The notes: generated by a model from the letters alone, not told the origin. Shown: positions 1 to 7,777, counted from the first letter of the stretch. The stretch: DNA of 12,377 bases from an uncultured Pelagibacteraceae bacterium (GCA_902578175.1 CACHBY010000018.1:1-12377); one strand, 5' to 3'. Program-made: numbers and translations.

Positions 1-849
1 GATTTAAAGAAAATTATAATTGAAAATTTGAAACTGTCAGGTGTCAAGCCCAAAGATCATTTGTATTTGTCTGTAGACATGGGTGGATTATTTTTAAGTT
101 TTATAAATCAACCAATTAAAATTAATATAATTTATAAAAATAAAGTTCTGTTAACTAAGTTTGTTTTAAAAGTTTTGAAAGAGTATATTTCAAACAAAGG
201 TTCATTAATTTGTCCTACTTTTTCGTATTCAACAACCAAAACAATGTTTTTTAACTTAAAAAAAACAAAATCTGACTTAGGAATATTTAGTCAAACCTTT
301 TTAGATAACAAAGCTTCTTTAAGATCAGATCATTCAATCCATTCTCTCTCTGCAATTGGAAAATTTAAAAAAATTATAAAACAAGGACATGGTATATTTA
401 GTTTTGGAATAAACAGTCCTTTCCAAAACTTAATTGAGTACAATGTAAAATTTGTCAACATTGGGGTACCTTTTTGGAAAACTTGTACGTATATCCATCA
501 CGTTCAGCATTTAGCTGGATGTAATTTTCGGTTTTATAAATCTTTTAAAGTTAAAAAAAAAATAGGAAATAAAATAAAAACTTCTTATGATTATGATTTT
601 TTGAGATTCAAAAATTTAAGTGATTTACCTATAAATACAATCAAAATTGAAAATATTTTAAAAAAAAAAAAACTGATTAAATATATAAAAAAACCTTTTT
701 TCTTTTCAGTTGTAAATTGCAGTGCAGTTTATAACGAGACTAGAGAATTGTTAAAATTAAATCCATCTACTTTTATTAAGGGAAGCAAAAAAGTTATATT
801 TAATGACAATCTGAAAGATAAAAATTTAATTAAACTTAAAGTAATTTAA
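1..849 (+). CDS. AAC(3)-family N-acetyltransferase, glycan-cluster type (5' end outside window)
   Basis: The reading frame is open to the first base of the window, and codons before the first possible start (TTG at 28) already read like the helix that opens this family (DLKKIIIENLKLSGVKPKD), so the true start is probably a few codons upstream. The protein resembles the AAC(3)/YokD acetyl-CoA-dependent N-acetyltransferase fold: a beta strand reading SLICPTFSYS, then RSDHSIHSLSAIG (usually R-x-x-HP-x-x-S-x-x-x-G), and the core TYIHHVQ with the conserved His at 496-498. Family members usually have Glu where this has Gln (505-507). The following segment CNFRFYKSF matches the YR-x-x-K-x-F pattern of members found in polysaccharide clusters. 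The C-terminal third is very Lys/Phe/Asn-rich and includes a run of 13 A bases (660-672). Acetylation of an amino sugar is inferred from context. Local GC is very low (about 20%). It ends 96 bases before the next gene. Confidence 0.75.
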   Translation, partial: DLKKIIIENLKLSGVKPKDHLYLSVDMGGLFLSFINQPIKINIIYKNKVLLTKFVLKVLKEYISNKGSLICPTFSYSTTKTMFFNLKKTKSDLGIFSQTFLDNKASLRSDHSIHSLSAIGKFKKIIKQGHGIFSFGINSPFQNLIEYNVKFVNIGVPFWKTCTYIHHVQHLAGCNFRFYKSFKVKKKIGNKIKTSYDYDFLRFKNLSDLPINTIKIENILKKKKLIKYIKKPFFFSVVNCSAVYNETRELLKLNPSTFIKGSKKVIFNDNLKDKNLIKLKVI

Positions 850-853
850 TCCA

Positions 854-883
854 TTGTGTTAATATTTTAGTCATTAATATAAA
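854..883 (+). promoter_or_regulatory. Possible sigma70-type promoter upstream of the membrane acyltransferase
   Basis: TTGTGT at 854-859 and TATAAA at 878-883 are separated by 18 bases and lie 62 bases before the GTG start at 946. In sequence this AT-rich such matches arise easily by chance, so this is only a candidate. The rest of the 850-945 gap holds a T9 run (911-919) with no convincing hairpin before it. Confidence 0.22.
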
Positions 884-945
884 TATTTTCAAATTGTCGC
901 AGTTTTAAAGTTTTTTTTTGGTCATTATTTTGATAGATCCTAATT

Positions 946-2982
946 GTGAAAATTGTATATCGTCCTGAAATTGATGGTTTAAGAGCAGTTGCTGTAGGTA
1001 TTGTTATTCTTTATCATGCACAAGTATATATTTTTGGTTATCAGCCTTTTAAAGGTGGCTTTATTGGTGTTGATATATTCTTTGTCATATCCGGTTACTT
1101 AATTACGTCCATTATTTTTAAAGAGTTATTAAATACAGGAGAATTTTCAGTAAAACAATTTTATGAAAGAAGAGTAAGGAGAATATTACCAGTATTATTG
1201 TTTGTTATGACTGCAACGGTACCCTTTGCTTGGATGTACTTGATGCCAGATGATTTTATAGATTTTTCAAAATCAATTATTTACTCTTTGGGATTTGCTT
1301 CAAATCTTTATTTTCATTATTCAGGACAATTATATGCAGATAATTGGGCATTATATAAACCACTCCTTCATACTTGGTCTTTATCTGTTGAGGAACAATA
1401 TTATATAATATTTCCTTTGATTTTATTTTTTACATTTAAATATTTTAAAAAATATTTATTGCATGTTTTAATTTTTGGATTTTTAATTAGTTTGTTAATT
1501 GCTGAGTGGACAAGTAGAAATTATCCTTCAATTTCTTTTTATTTTATTCATACAAGAATGTGGGAATTGTTAGCAGGTTCATCTTTAGCATATTTTGAGA
1601 TTAAAAAAGGATATAGAAGTAAAAATAGGATTTTAAATTTAATATTCCCTTCTGTTGGAGTTTTTTTAATTGGTTCTTCTGTTTTATTTTTTGAAGATGA
1701 AATGTTTCATCCTTCAGTCTATACACTTTTACCTGTTTTCGGGGTTTGTTTAATTATTTGGTTTGCAAGTAAAGATGAAATAATAACCAAAATATTATCA
1801 ACAAAATTATTTGTTGGAATAGGTTTAATATCTTATTCACTTTATCTCTGGCATTATCCTATTTTTGCTTTCGCAAGAGTGACAGAATTTATCAAAGCTG
1901 ATATCTTTAATAAACTATTGATTGGAGTAGCTATAATGGTACTTTCAATATTATCTTACTTTTTTATAGAAAGACCCGCAAGAAATAAGAATTATTCCTT
2001 TAAAAAACTCTCAATAATTTTAATTATTTTTTTTACATTTCTAATTAGTTTTAATTTTAGTGTTTTAGTAAAAGATGGATATAAAAATAGACTTCCAGAA
2101 ATAATTAAAGAAATTTTTACACAGCAAACATGGAATTTGTTAAAAAATGAAAATAATGAGATATGTCATCACAACCCTGAAGGTTGTCATTTTAATATTT
2201 TTTCAGGTAAAAAAATTTATGTTATTGGAGATAGCAATATAGCCTCTATCAATTTCGATTTAAAAGAAAAATTAGTAGGCAAAAACTACCAATTTATAAC
2301 TTATACATTTGGTGGATGTGTATATTTTCCTGGATTTGATTATGTTTTTAGAAAATCAAAAAAGGTACACAAATATTGCAATGATGAATTTTTTCAAAAA
2401 TTGAAAAGCAAATTATTAAAAGAAAAAAACCAAATTTTCATATTTGGAGGACGATTTCCTGTGTATTTGAGTAATTATTTTTTTGATAATCAAGAGGGTG
2501 GAATTGAAGGAGGTGGTATCAAGTCAAATAAAACTAAATCATATTATGTATCTAAGGGAAAATATTACAATATTCAAAATTCTTTTTACGAAGAAATATT
2601 AGAATTGGCAAAAAATAATAAGATAATATTGTTATATCCAATACCAGAGGTTGGTTGGAAGCCAAATAGAAAAATATTTATAGATAGAAAAAATAAATTT
2701 ACTGGAAATTTAGAGTTTGCAGACACATCTACATCTTTTAAAGTTTTTGAAGAAAGAACAAAATCTACTTTTAAAATGCTAAATTCAATAAAAGGAAATA
2801 ATATTTATCGAGTTTATCCACATATATTATTTTGTAATAGTTATATAAAAGATAGATGTGTAACTTATAATAATAATGAAAATTTCTATTATGATGATGA
2901 TCATCCTTCGATCAAAGGCGCTCAAATGATAAATGACCTTATAATAAAAAAAATAGAAATGATAGAATTAGAAAATAACTAA
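946..2982 (+). CDS. Membrane O-acyltransferase: acyltransferase-3 domain fused to SGNH domain (OafA/YrhL type)
   Basis: A 678-residue integral membrane enzyme of the acyltransferase-3 family, expected to pass acyl groups (usually acetyl) across the inner membrane to a surface glycan. The N-terminal half carries the signature YRPEIDGLRAVAVG with candidate catalytic H24, then GGFIGVDIFFVISGYLI (about 37-53), ERRVRRILP, and LLHTWSLSVEEQYY, embedded in about ten hydrophobic helices up to about residue 375. The C-terminal half is a periplasmic SGNH-like domain: VIGDSN at 426-431 (Ser430 nucleophile) and DDDHPSIKG with D650 and H653 as the Asp/His pair. Length is typical of the fused family. The GTG start at 946 is the first plausible start after an in-frame stop at 934-936, and it places the signature at the usual distance from the N-terminus; no good Shine-Dalgarno precedes it. 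Which sugar is acylated cannot be read from the sequence. Confidence 0.93.
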   Translation: MKIVYRPEIDGLRAVAVGIVILYHAQVYIFGYQPFKGGFIGVDIFFVISGYLITSIIFKELLNTGEFSVKQFYERRVRRILPVLLFVMTATVPFAWMYLMPDDFIDFSKSIIYSLGFASNLYFHYSGQLYADNWALYKPLLHTWSLSVEEQYYIIFPLILFFTFKYFKKYLLHVLIFGFLISLLIAEWTSRNYPSISFYFIHTRMWELLAGSSLAYFEIKKGYRSKNRILNLIFPSVGVFLIGSSVLFFEDEMFHPSVYTLLPVFGVCLIIWFASKDEIITKILSTKLFVGIGLISYSLYLWHYPIFAFARVTEFIKADIFNKLLIGVAIMVLSILSYFFIERPARNKNYSFKKLSIILIIFFTFLISFNFSVLVKDGYKNRLPEIIKEIFTQQTWNLLKNENNEICHHNPEGCHFNIFSGKKIYVIGDSNIASINFDLKEKLVGKNYQFITYTFGGCVYFPGFDYVFRKSKKVHKYCNDEFFQKLKSKLLKEKNQIFIFGGRFPVYLSNYFFDNQEGGIEGGGIKSNKTKSYYVSKGKYYNIQNSFYEEILELAKNNKIILLYPIPEVGWKPNRKIFIDRKNKFTGNLEFADTSTSFKVFEERTKSTFKMLNSIKGNNIYRVYPHILFCNSYIKDRCVTYNNNENFYYDDDHPSIKGAQMINDLIIKKIEMIELENN

Positions 2983-3039
2983 ATTTTAGACTAAATAGAA
3001 TTAAAATTATGCAAAAAATTAAATCTTTTAAAAAATCAG

Positions 3040-3048
3040 TGTTATAAT
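3040..3048 (+). promoter_or_regulatory. Extended -10 promoter for the nonulosonate gene block
   Basis: TGTTATAAT combines a consensus TATAAT hexamer (3043-3048) with a TG extension one base upstream. No good -35 box is seen 16-18 bases upstream, which extended -10 promoters can do without. It lies in the longest gap of the window (2983-3092), 44 bases before the ATG at 3093. This gives a short leader to the first gene of a run of closely spaced genes. The perfect hexamer is unremarkable alone in AT-rich DNA; the TG extension and position raise confidence. Confidence 0.5.
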
Positions 3049-3092
3049 CGAAAACTAACTGTGACTATTAAATTTCAAACTAAATTTAAATT

Positions 3093-3761
3093 ATGATTGT
3101 AAAGTTTATTATTCAGTGTAGGATGAATTCTTCTCGATTTCCTGGCAAAGTTCTAGCACCATTTTTAGGAAAACCAATTTTAGCTCACATAATTGAATGT
3201 ATAAAAAAAACAAAATTAAAATCATCAATCATATTAGCAACAAGCAATAAAAAATCAGATGACCCACTTGCACTTTACGGAAAATATCTTGGTATTAAAG
3301 TTGAACGAGGATCACTGGAGGATGTGTCAGAGAGATTTGCTGTTGTATTAAAAAAACACAAATGTGACGCATTTTTTAGAATTTGTGGTGACAGTCCATT
3401 GCTTTTAACACCGCTGTTTAAACAAGCATTATCAATATATAACCAGGGAACTTATGATTTGGTAACAAATATATTTCCAAGAACATTTCCAAGAGGAATG
3501 AGTGTAGAATTAATTAAAACCAAAACATTTCTTAGAATACAAAAAAAAATTTCTAATGATGAAAATAGGGAACATTTAACAAGATACTTTTATAAAAATT
3601 CTAAAAGTTTTGAAATTTTTAATATTATGTGTTCAAAAAGTATAAAGCCTAATCATAAATTATCAGTTGATGAAATTGGAGATATAAAAAAACTTGAGGG
3701 ATGGACTAAGAGAAATAAAAAAAAGTATAACAGTCTTTTTCCTATAGAGGTTATAAGATAA
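3093..3761 (+). CDS. SpsF-type cytidylyltransferase (probable CMP-nonulosonate synthetase)
   Basis: A 222-residue nucleotidyltransferase of the SpsF/CMP-KDO-synthetase-like group. The N-terminal nucleotide-binding loop reads QCRMNSSRFPGKVL (residues 8-21; family usually QARMGSSRLPGKVL), with R10, R15 and K19 expected to contact CTP. The second landmark is ICGDSPLLL with D100, the metal/CTP site. A later segment NDENREHLTRYFY matches the conserved E/H-x-T-x-Y-F region of the family. Length is short and lacks the C-terminal phosphatase domain or PseG-like domain found in some relatives. The NeuB-type synthase at 7777-8787 makes activation of a nine-carbon sugar acid with CTP the natural role; the exact sugar is unknown. 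ATG start with no Shine-Dalgarno. It is the first gene of the block, and 50 bases separate it from the oxidoreductase. Confidence 0.85.
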   Translation: MIVKFIIQCRMNSSRFPGKVLAPFLGKPILAHIIECIKKTKLKSSIILATSNKKSDDPLALYGKYLGIKVERGSLEDVSERFAVVLKKHKCDAFFRICGDSPLLLTPLFKQALSIYNQGTYDLVTNIFPRTFPRGMSVELIKTKTFLRIQKKISNDENREHLTRYFYKNSKSFEIFNIMCSKSIKPNHKLSVDEIGDIKKLEGWTKRNKKKYNSLFPIEVIR

Positions 3762-3800
3762 GTTGTAATATTGAATATATTTAATAACCTAAAAAACAAA

Positions 3801-3805
3801 GAGGA
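3801..3805 (+). promoter_or_regulatory. Ribosome binding site fixing the TTG start of the oxidoreductase
   Basis: GAGGA lies six bases before the TTG at 3812 and is among the best Shine-Dalgarno matches in the window. It supports the unusual start codon, which also places the Rossmann glycine motif about 12 residues from the N-terminus as expected. Confidence 0.6.
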
Positions 3806-3811
3806 TCAAAT

Positions 3812-4831
3812 TTGATTGTAAATAAAAAAATTAAAGCAGCAGTTATTGGATTGGGAGTAGGCTTGCATCACGCAAGAACATTATATGCTTACAATAATTG
3901 TGATCTAGTATGGCTTTGTGATAAAGACAAGCATAAACTTTCAAAAGTAGGCACTGAGTTTGCTAATGTGAATAAAACCCAGGATGATAAAGATATATTT
4001 ACCGATCCAAATATTGATTTGATTTGTATAGCTTCTTATGATGAATCACATCATCAACAAGTAATTGATGCTTTAAAAAATGGGAAGCATGTTTTTGTAG
4101 AAAAGCCGCTGTGTCTTAATGAAGGTGAGGCTTTAAATATTCGAAACGCATTAAAAATTAATCCTAACTTAAAAATATCATCGAACATGGTTTTACGCTC
4201 ATGTCCACTTTTTCTAAAAGTCCGTGAGAAAGTTAGAGAAAAAACAATGGGAGAAATTTATTATTTAGAGACAGATTATTTGTGGGGACGTAAAGAAAAA
4301 TTAACCTCAGGATGGAGAGCGGATGCAAATTTTTATTCAATTATTCATGGAGCAGCTGTTCACATGATTGATTTAGCAGTATGGATTGTTGGTCAGAAAC
4401 CGGTAAGCGTTCAAGCTTTAGGAAACAATATAACTACTAAAGGTACAAAACAAAAATATAATGATTTTGTAACACTTTTGTTATCTTTTGATAATGAAAT
4501 GATTATTAAAATTTCTGCTCATGGAGGATGTGTTCATCCACATTTTCATTCACTTAAACTTTTTGGAAAAAAACTAAGTTTTATTCATGATACAACAAAT
4601 ACATTCTGGGTTGAGTCAAGTAATCCTGATAAATTATTTAAAAAAGAACATTCAAACTATCCTGCAAAAACAGATAGGGGCAAGGTTTTACTTTCTTTTT
4701 GTGAATCTTTAATTAATAATATGAAAAAACCTATAGTTAATGATGAAGAAGTTTTTACTACAACAAGCATTTGTTTGGCTGCTGAACAAGCAGTTAAAAT
4801 GGGTCAAAAGATAAATATAGAATACTTGTAA
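3812..4831 (+). CDS. Gfo/Idh/MocA-family NAD(P)-dependent sugar oxidoreductase
   Basis: A 339-residue two-domain dehydrogenase. The N-terminal Rossmann fold opens with IKAAVIGLGVGLHHA (glycines 13, 15, 17), and VFVEKPLCLN holds the family EKP motif at 97-99, with K98 the usual active-site lysine. The substrate domain has HGAAVHMIDLAVW with H184 and D187 at the catalytic His/Asp positions. Members oxidise or reduce a sugar ring hydroxyl. In glycan clusters they often make a keto sugar for a PLP aminotransferase (WlbA/WbpB with WlbC/WbpE; NtdC with NtdA), and here the aminotransferase follows 31 bases downstream. I infer a keto-sugar-forming step; whether the substrate is nucleotide-linked is not visible. 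The TTG start is supported by a GAGGA site. Confidence 0.88.
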   Translation: MIVNKKIKAAVIGLGVGLHHARTLYAYNNCDLVWLCDKDKHKLSKVGTEFANVNKTQDDKDIFTDPNIDLICIASYDESHHQQVIDALKNGKHVFVEKPLCLNEGEALNIRNALKINPNLKISSNMVLRSCPLFLKVREKVREKTMGEIYYLETDYLWGRKEKLTSGWRADANFYSIIHGAAVHMIDLAVWIVGQKPVSVQALGNNITTKGTKQKYNDFVTLLLSFDNEMIIKISAHGGCVHPHFHSLKLFGKKLSFIHDTTNTFWVESSNPDKLFKKEHSNYPAKTDRGKVLLSFCESLINNMKKPIVNDEEVFTTTSICLAAEQAVKMGQKINIEYL

Positions 4832-4862
4832 TATTTTTCGCTAGGTCTATAAATAATTTTAT

Positions 4863-6011
4863 ATGTACAATATACCATTTGGAAAACCAATTATTGGTTT
4901 AGAGGAAAGAGAAGCTGTCATGAAAGTAATGGACGGCTCAATACTTGTTCATGGACCAGTAGCTACAAAGTTTGAAAAAGATTTTGGAGCTTTTACAGGA
5001 TCTCCAAATTCTGTAAGTGTCTCTTCATGCACCGCTGGAATGCATTTAATTTATTTTGCTTTAGGTTATGGCCCTGGAGATGAGGTAATTGTTCCTGCTC
5101 AAACACACATAGCGACCGCTCATGCTGTAGAGCTTACAGGAGCTCGTCCTGTTTTTGTTGATTCTGAAGAAGAAACTGGAAACATAAATATAGATCTAAT
5201 TGAGGCTGCAATTACTCCAAAAACTAAGGCCATAGCTGTAGTTCATTACTTAGGTGCACCAGTTGACATGCCAAGGATAACAGATATTGCCAAAAAACAT
5301 GATCTATTCGTACTTGAAGATTGTGCGTTATCACTAGGGGCAACCATTAAAGGAATTCATACCGGTCTTCATGGAGACGCGGGTGTTTTTTCATTTTATC
5401 CAGTTAAACATATGACCACGGCCGAGGGAGGAATGATTATCCTTAAGGATTCTGAACTTGCAAAAAAACTTAATTTGCTTAAGGCTTTTGGTGTAAATCG
5501 AACACATGGTGAGCGGAAGATACCTGGTGTTTACGACGCTATTGATTTGGGTTTTAACTATCGTATGAGCGAAATACATGCTGCTATTGGAATAGAACAA
5601 ATTAAAAAACTTAAAAACTTTTTAATTAAACGTAAAGAAAATTTTTTAGCATTAGAAAAAGTTTTAAAAAATACCTCTGGTTTGAGAGTTCTATCACAGC
5701 CTTCCGACGGTTATTTGGAAAGTTGTTATTATTGTCTAGGCGTATTACTTAATAATGAAATTGCTTTGAAACGTCCTGAAATCATTTCTTCTCTTAGCAA
5801 AAAAGGCATTGGAACAAGTGTTTATTATCCTCAGCCTGTGCCAAGAATGAAATATTATAAGGATAAATATGGATACAACCACAAAAATTATCCTGTTGCT
5901 GCTCTAATAAGTGACAATATTATTGCACTTCCAGTAGGACCACATTTAAATGTTAATGATATGAAAATTATTGGTTCAGAGTTAAAAATTTGTATAGAAA
6001 GGTTTTTATGA
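4863..6011 (+). CDS. DegT/DnrJ/EryC1/StrS-family PLP sugar aminotransferase
   Basis: A 382-residue fold-type I PLP enzyme that transfers an amino group (usually from glutamate) to a keto sugar. It opens with IPFGKPIIGLEEREAVMKVM, typical of the family. The phosphate-binding segment SVSSCTAGMHL, the PLP-ring Asp in LEDCALSLGA (D153) and the Schiff-base lysine in SFYPVKHMTTAEGGM (K182) are all present, followed by YRMSEIHAAIG near the dimer interface. The position three residues after the Asp, commonly Gln, His or Glu, is Leu here (L156), which might reflect subgroup specificity. It lies between the oxidoreductase and the SDR enzyme, which suggests amination of a keto sugar made by a neighbour. 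Its stop overlaps the next start (ATGA at 6008-6011). GC is clearly higher here than in the flanks (about 40% over 5041-5280). No clear Shine-Dalgarno is seen. Confidence 0.93.
   Translation: MYNIPFGKPIIGLEEREAVMKVMDGSILVHGPVATKFEKDFGAFTGSPNSVSVSSCTAGMHLIYFALGYGPGDEVIVPAQTHIATAHAVELTGARPVFVDSEEETGNINIDLIEAAITPKTKAIAVVHYLGAPVDMPRITDIAKKHDLFVLEDCALSLGATIKGIHTGLHGDAGVFSFYPVKHMTTAEGGMIILKDSELAKKLNLLKAFGVNRTHGERKIPGVYDAIDLGFNYRMSEIHAAIGIEQIKKLKNFLIKRKENFLALEKVLKNTSGLRVLSQPSDGYLESCYYCLGVLLNNEIALKRPEIISSLSKKGIGTSVYYPQPVPRMKYYKDKYGYNHKNYPVAALISDNIIALPVGPHLNVNDMKIIGSELKICIERFL
5996..6002 (+). promoter_or_regulatory. Ribosome binding site deciding the SDR start at 6008
   Basis: AGAAAGG lies five bases before ATG 6008, inside the end of the aminotransferase gene. 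With the ATGA stop/start overlap it favours 6008 over the in-frame TTG at 5990. Confidence 0.55.
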
Positions 6012-7072
6012 GTAATTTTAAAGATATTAAAGGTAAAAGAGTAGCTTTAATAGGTGGAGCAGGTTTTATTGGACACAATTTGGCTTTAAAATTAAAGTCA
6101 TTGGGTGCCGAAGTTTCTATAGTTGATGGGATGCAAGTAAATAACTTTTTATCTTTATTAGATAATTCCGATAATCTTCCTCACCCTAATTTATCTGGCG
6201 CAATGATTATGCAGAGAATGGAGTTAATTAAAAATGCCAAAATAAACTTAAAGGTACAAGATGCAAGAAATTATCATGCTATAAGCAAACTTTTATCAAT
6301 TATAGATCCTCAAATAATAATCCATCTTTCGGCAGTTTCCCATGCTAATAGATCAAACAAAGACCCTTATTCAACATTTGATCATAGTTTTCTTACTCTT
6401 GAAAATACACTTGATTGCTCAAGAAGTTCTGCTTTTAATGTTGAGCAGTTTATATTTTTTTCATCTAGTATGGTTTATGGAAATTTTAAAAACAATCAGG
6501 CTCATGAAGATGATAGTTGTGAACCACTAGGTATATATGGAGCACTAAAATATTCTTCAGAGAAAATTATAATTGCTTACAACCAAGTTTTTGACTTGCC
6601 TTATACTATTATTCGTCCATCTGCTTTATATGGAGAGAGATGTATAAGTCGGCGTGTCGGGCAAATATTTATTGAAAATGCTTTGTTTGGTGAAGATATA
6701 GTTATGTCTGACAATGGATCGGAAGCACTTGATTTTACTTACATTGAGGATTTAGTTGATGGTGTCATAAAATGTATTGGAAATAAAAATGCTTTTAACC
6801 AAATATTTAATCTGACATATGGGAGCGCGTGTTCAGTAGCAAATATGGCAGATATTATTAAGCAATATTTTCCCAAAGTAAATTTACGTAACGTAAATCG
6901 TGATAAACTTATGCCTAAGAGGGGAACGTTAAATGTGGATAAGGCCAAAGATTTACTTAGTTATAATCCAAGTTGGCCTCTTGAGAAAGGATATCCTAAA
7001 TATTTAGAATGGTACAAAAAATTTGCTGCTAGTAAACCGGATTTGTTCAAAAAAAATAATTATGTGGATTAA
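6008..7072 (+). CDS. Extended SDR: NAD-dependent nucleotide-sugar epimerase/dehydratase family
   Basis: Starting at ATG 6008 the protein has 354 residues. An upstream in-frame TTG (5990) would add six residues but lies before the Shine-Dalgarno site. The Rossmann motif is GGAGFIG (glycines 16, 19, 22), and the second strand ends in D40, which indicates NAD rather than NADP. The catalytic parts are FFSSSMVYG (Ser 152-154) and YGALK (Y177, K181). An insertion-like stretch of about 40 residues (roughly 41-80) lies between D40 and the V-x-D-A-R segment. The SSS-x-VYG motif is of the epimerase/reductase type; the Asp-Glu pair typical of RmlB-like 4,6-dehydratases is absent, so I favour an epimerase or reductase, though related dehydratases vary. 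The overlap with the aminotransferase gene suggests coupled translation and consecutive action on the same sugar. Confidence 0.88.
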   Translation: MSNFKDIKGKRVALIGGAGFIGHNLALKLKSLGAEVSIVDGMQVNNFLSLLDNSDNLPHPNLSGAMIMQRMELIKNAKINLKVQDARNYHAISKLLSIIDPQIIIHLSAVSHANRSNKDPYSTFDHSFLTLENTLDCSRSSAFNVEQFIFFSSSMVYGNFKNNQAHEDDSCEPLGIYGALKYSSEKIIIAYNQVFDLPYTIIRPSALYGERCISRRVGQIFIENALFGEDIVMSDNGSEALDFTYIEDLVDGVIKCIGNKNAFNQIFNLTYGSACSVANMADIIKQYFPKVNLRNVNRDKLMPKRGTLNVDKAKDLLSYNPSWPLEKGYPKYLEWYKKFAASKPDLFKKNNYVD

Positions 7073-7075
7073 AAT

Positions 7076-7777
7076 TTGGAACAAATAGTATTAGATGAGT
7101 GGTTATCGAAAATAATTGGTAAACCAACATTCTTTTTACAAAATTCATTTACAGAAAATGTAATAAAAGATTTTTCTAAAGATGAAATTTTTATCTGGAC
7201 TAAAATACCTGTTTTAGAAGTTAATAAATTAAAATTTCTTCAAAAATTTGGTTTTTATATTGTAGACACAAATATACAGCTAATTTCTAAAAGTTTCCCT
7301 AAAAGTAAAAAAAACAACTTTATCAGATTTGCAAAGCCAAGTGACCAAATATCTATAAGAAATATAGCTAAAAATTCTTTTAAATTTAGTCGTTTTCATT
7401 CTGATCCTCAAATTCCTTATTTAACTTCTTGCAAAATTAAAGAAGAATGGGCAGGAAACTATTTCTCTGGAAAACGAGGTAAGTGGATGATAGTTGTAGA
7501 ATATAACTCTGATGTTGTAGGATTTTTACAGCTATTATCTAAAGATAACAAAACAATAATTATTGATCTTATCGCAGTTGACGAGAAATACAGAGGCAAA
7601 GGTTTTGCAAAAAATATGATTTCATTCGCTTCTTTAAACTGTTTAGACAACCTCAATCAAATAGAAGTTGGAACACAAATTTCTAATATTTCTTCTCTTA
7701 ATTTATATGCAAAACTAGGTTTTCTTATAAGCTCATCCTCATATGTTCTTCACTTTCACCAAAAAAAACTGAAATAA
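7076..7777 (+). CDS. GNAT N-acetyltransferase, WecD-like (amino-sugar acetylation)
   Basis: A 233-residue protein with a divergent N-terminal half and a C-terminal GNAT domain, the layout of WecD (dTDP-fucosamine acetyltransferase, about 224 residues). WecD-like marks include NSFKFSRFHSD (about 100-109), the acetyl-CoA loop VDEKYRGKGFAKN (R173, G174, G176), and VGTQISNISSLNLYAKLGF near the end, followed by SSYVLHFH. WecD and the analogous PseH/LegH enzymes acetylate the amine installed by a DegT aminotransferase, which is encoded two genes upstream; I infer the same role here. The start is TTG at 7076, three bases after the SDR stop, with a weak GTGGA seven bases before it; no better start exists for the full N-terminal half. 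It overlaps the next gene by one base (TAATG). Confidence 0.82.
   Translation: MEQIVLDEWLSKIIGKPTFFLQNSFTENVIKDFSKDEIFIWTKIPVLEVNKLKFLQKFGFYIVDTNIQLISKSFPKSKKNNFIRFAKPSDQISIRNIAKNSFKFSRFHSDPQIPYLTSCKIKEEWAGNYFSGKRGKWMIVVEYNSDVVGFLQLLSKDNKTIIIDLIAVDEKYRGKGFAKNMISFASLNCLDNLNQIEVGTQISNISSLNLYAKLGFLISSSSYVLHFHQKKLK

Noticed and set aside
1..849. Antibiotic (aminoglycoside) resistance gene
   Set aside because: The AAC(3) fold is present, but the sequence has the YR-x-x-K-x-F features of glycan-cluster members, an altered catalytic segment and a polysaccharide neighbourhood, so drug resistance is not supported.
911..919. Rho-independent terminator at the T9 run after the first gene
   Set aside because: No stable GC-containing stem lies immediately upstream of the T-run.
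5391..5600. Open frames on the minus strand within genes (also 6739-6948, 7459-7656, 9029-9317, 10753-10992)
   Set aside because: Each lies wholly inside a well-supported plus-strand gene, is short, shows no recognisable motif and has no spacing or start signals of its own.
5990..6007. Upstream TTG start for the SDR gene
   Set aside because: It precedes the AGAAAGG site that serves ATG 6008 and would add six residues not expected before the Rossmann strand; 6008 also gives the ATGA overlap.
6342..6530. Short plus-strand frames inside genes (also 10899-11111)
   Set aside because: They are out-of-frame readings of the SDR and beta-helix acyltransferase genes, with no domain sequence.
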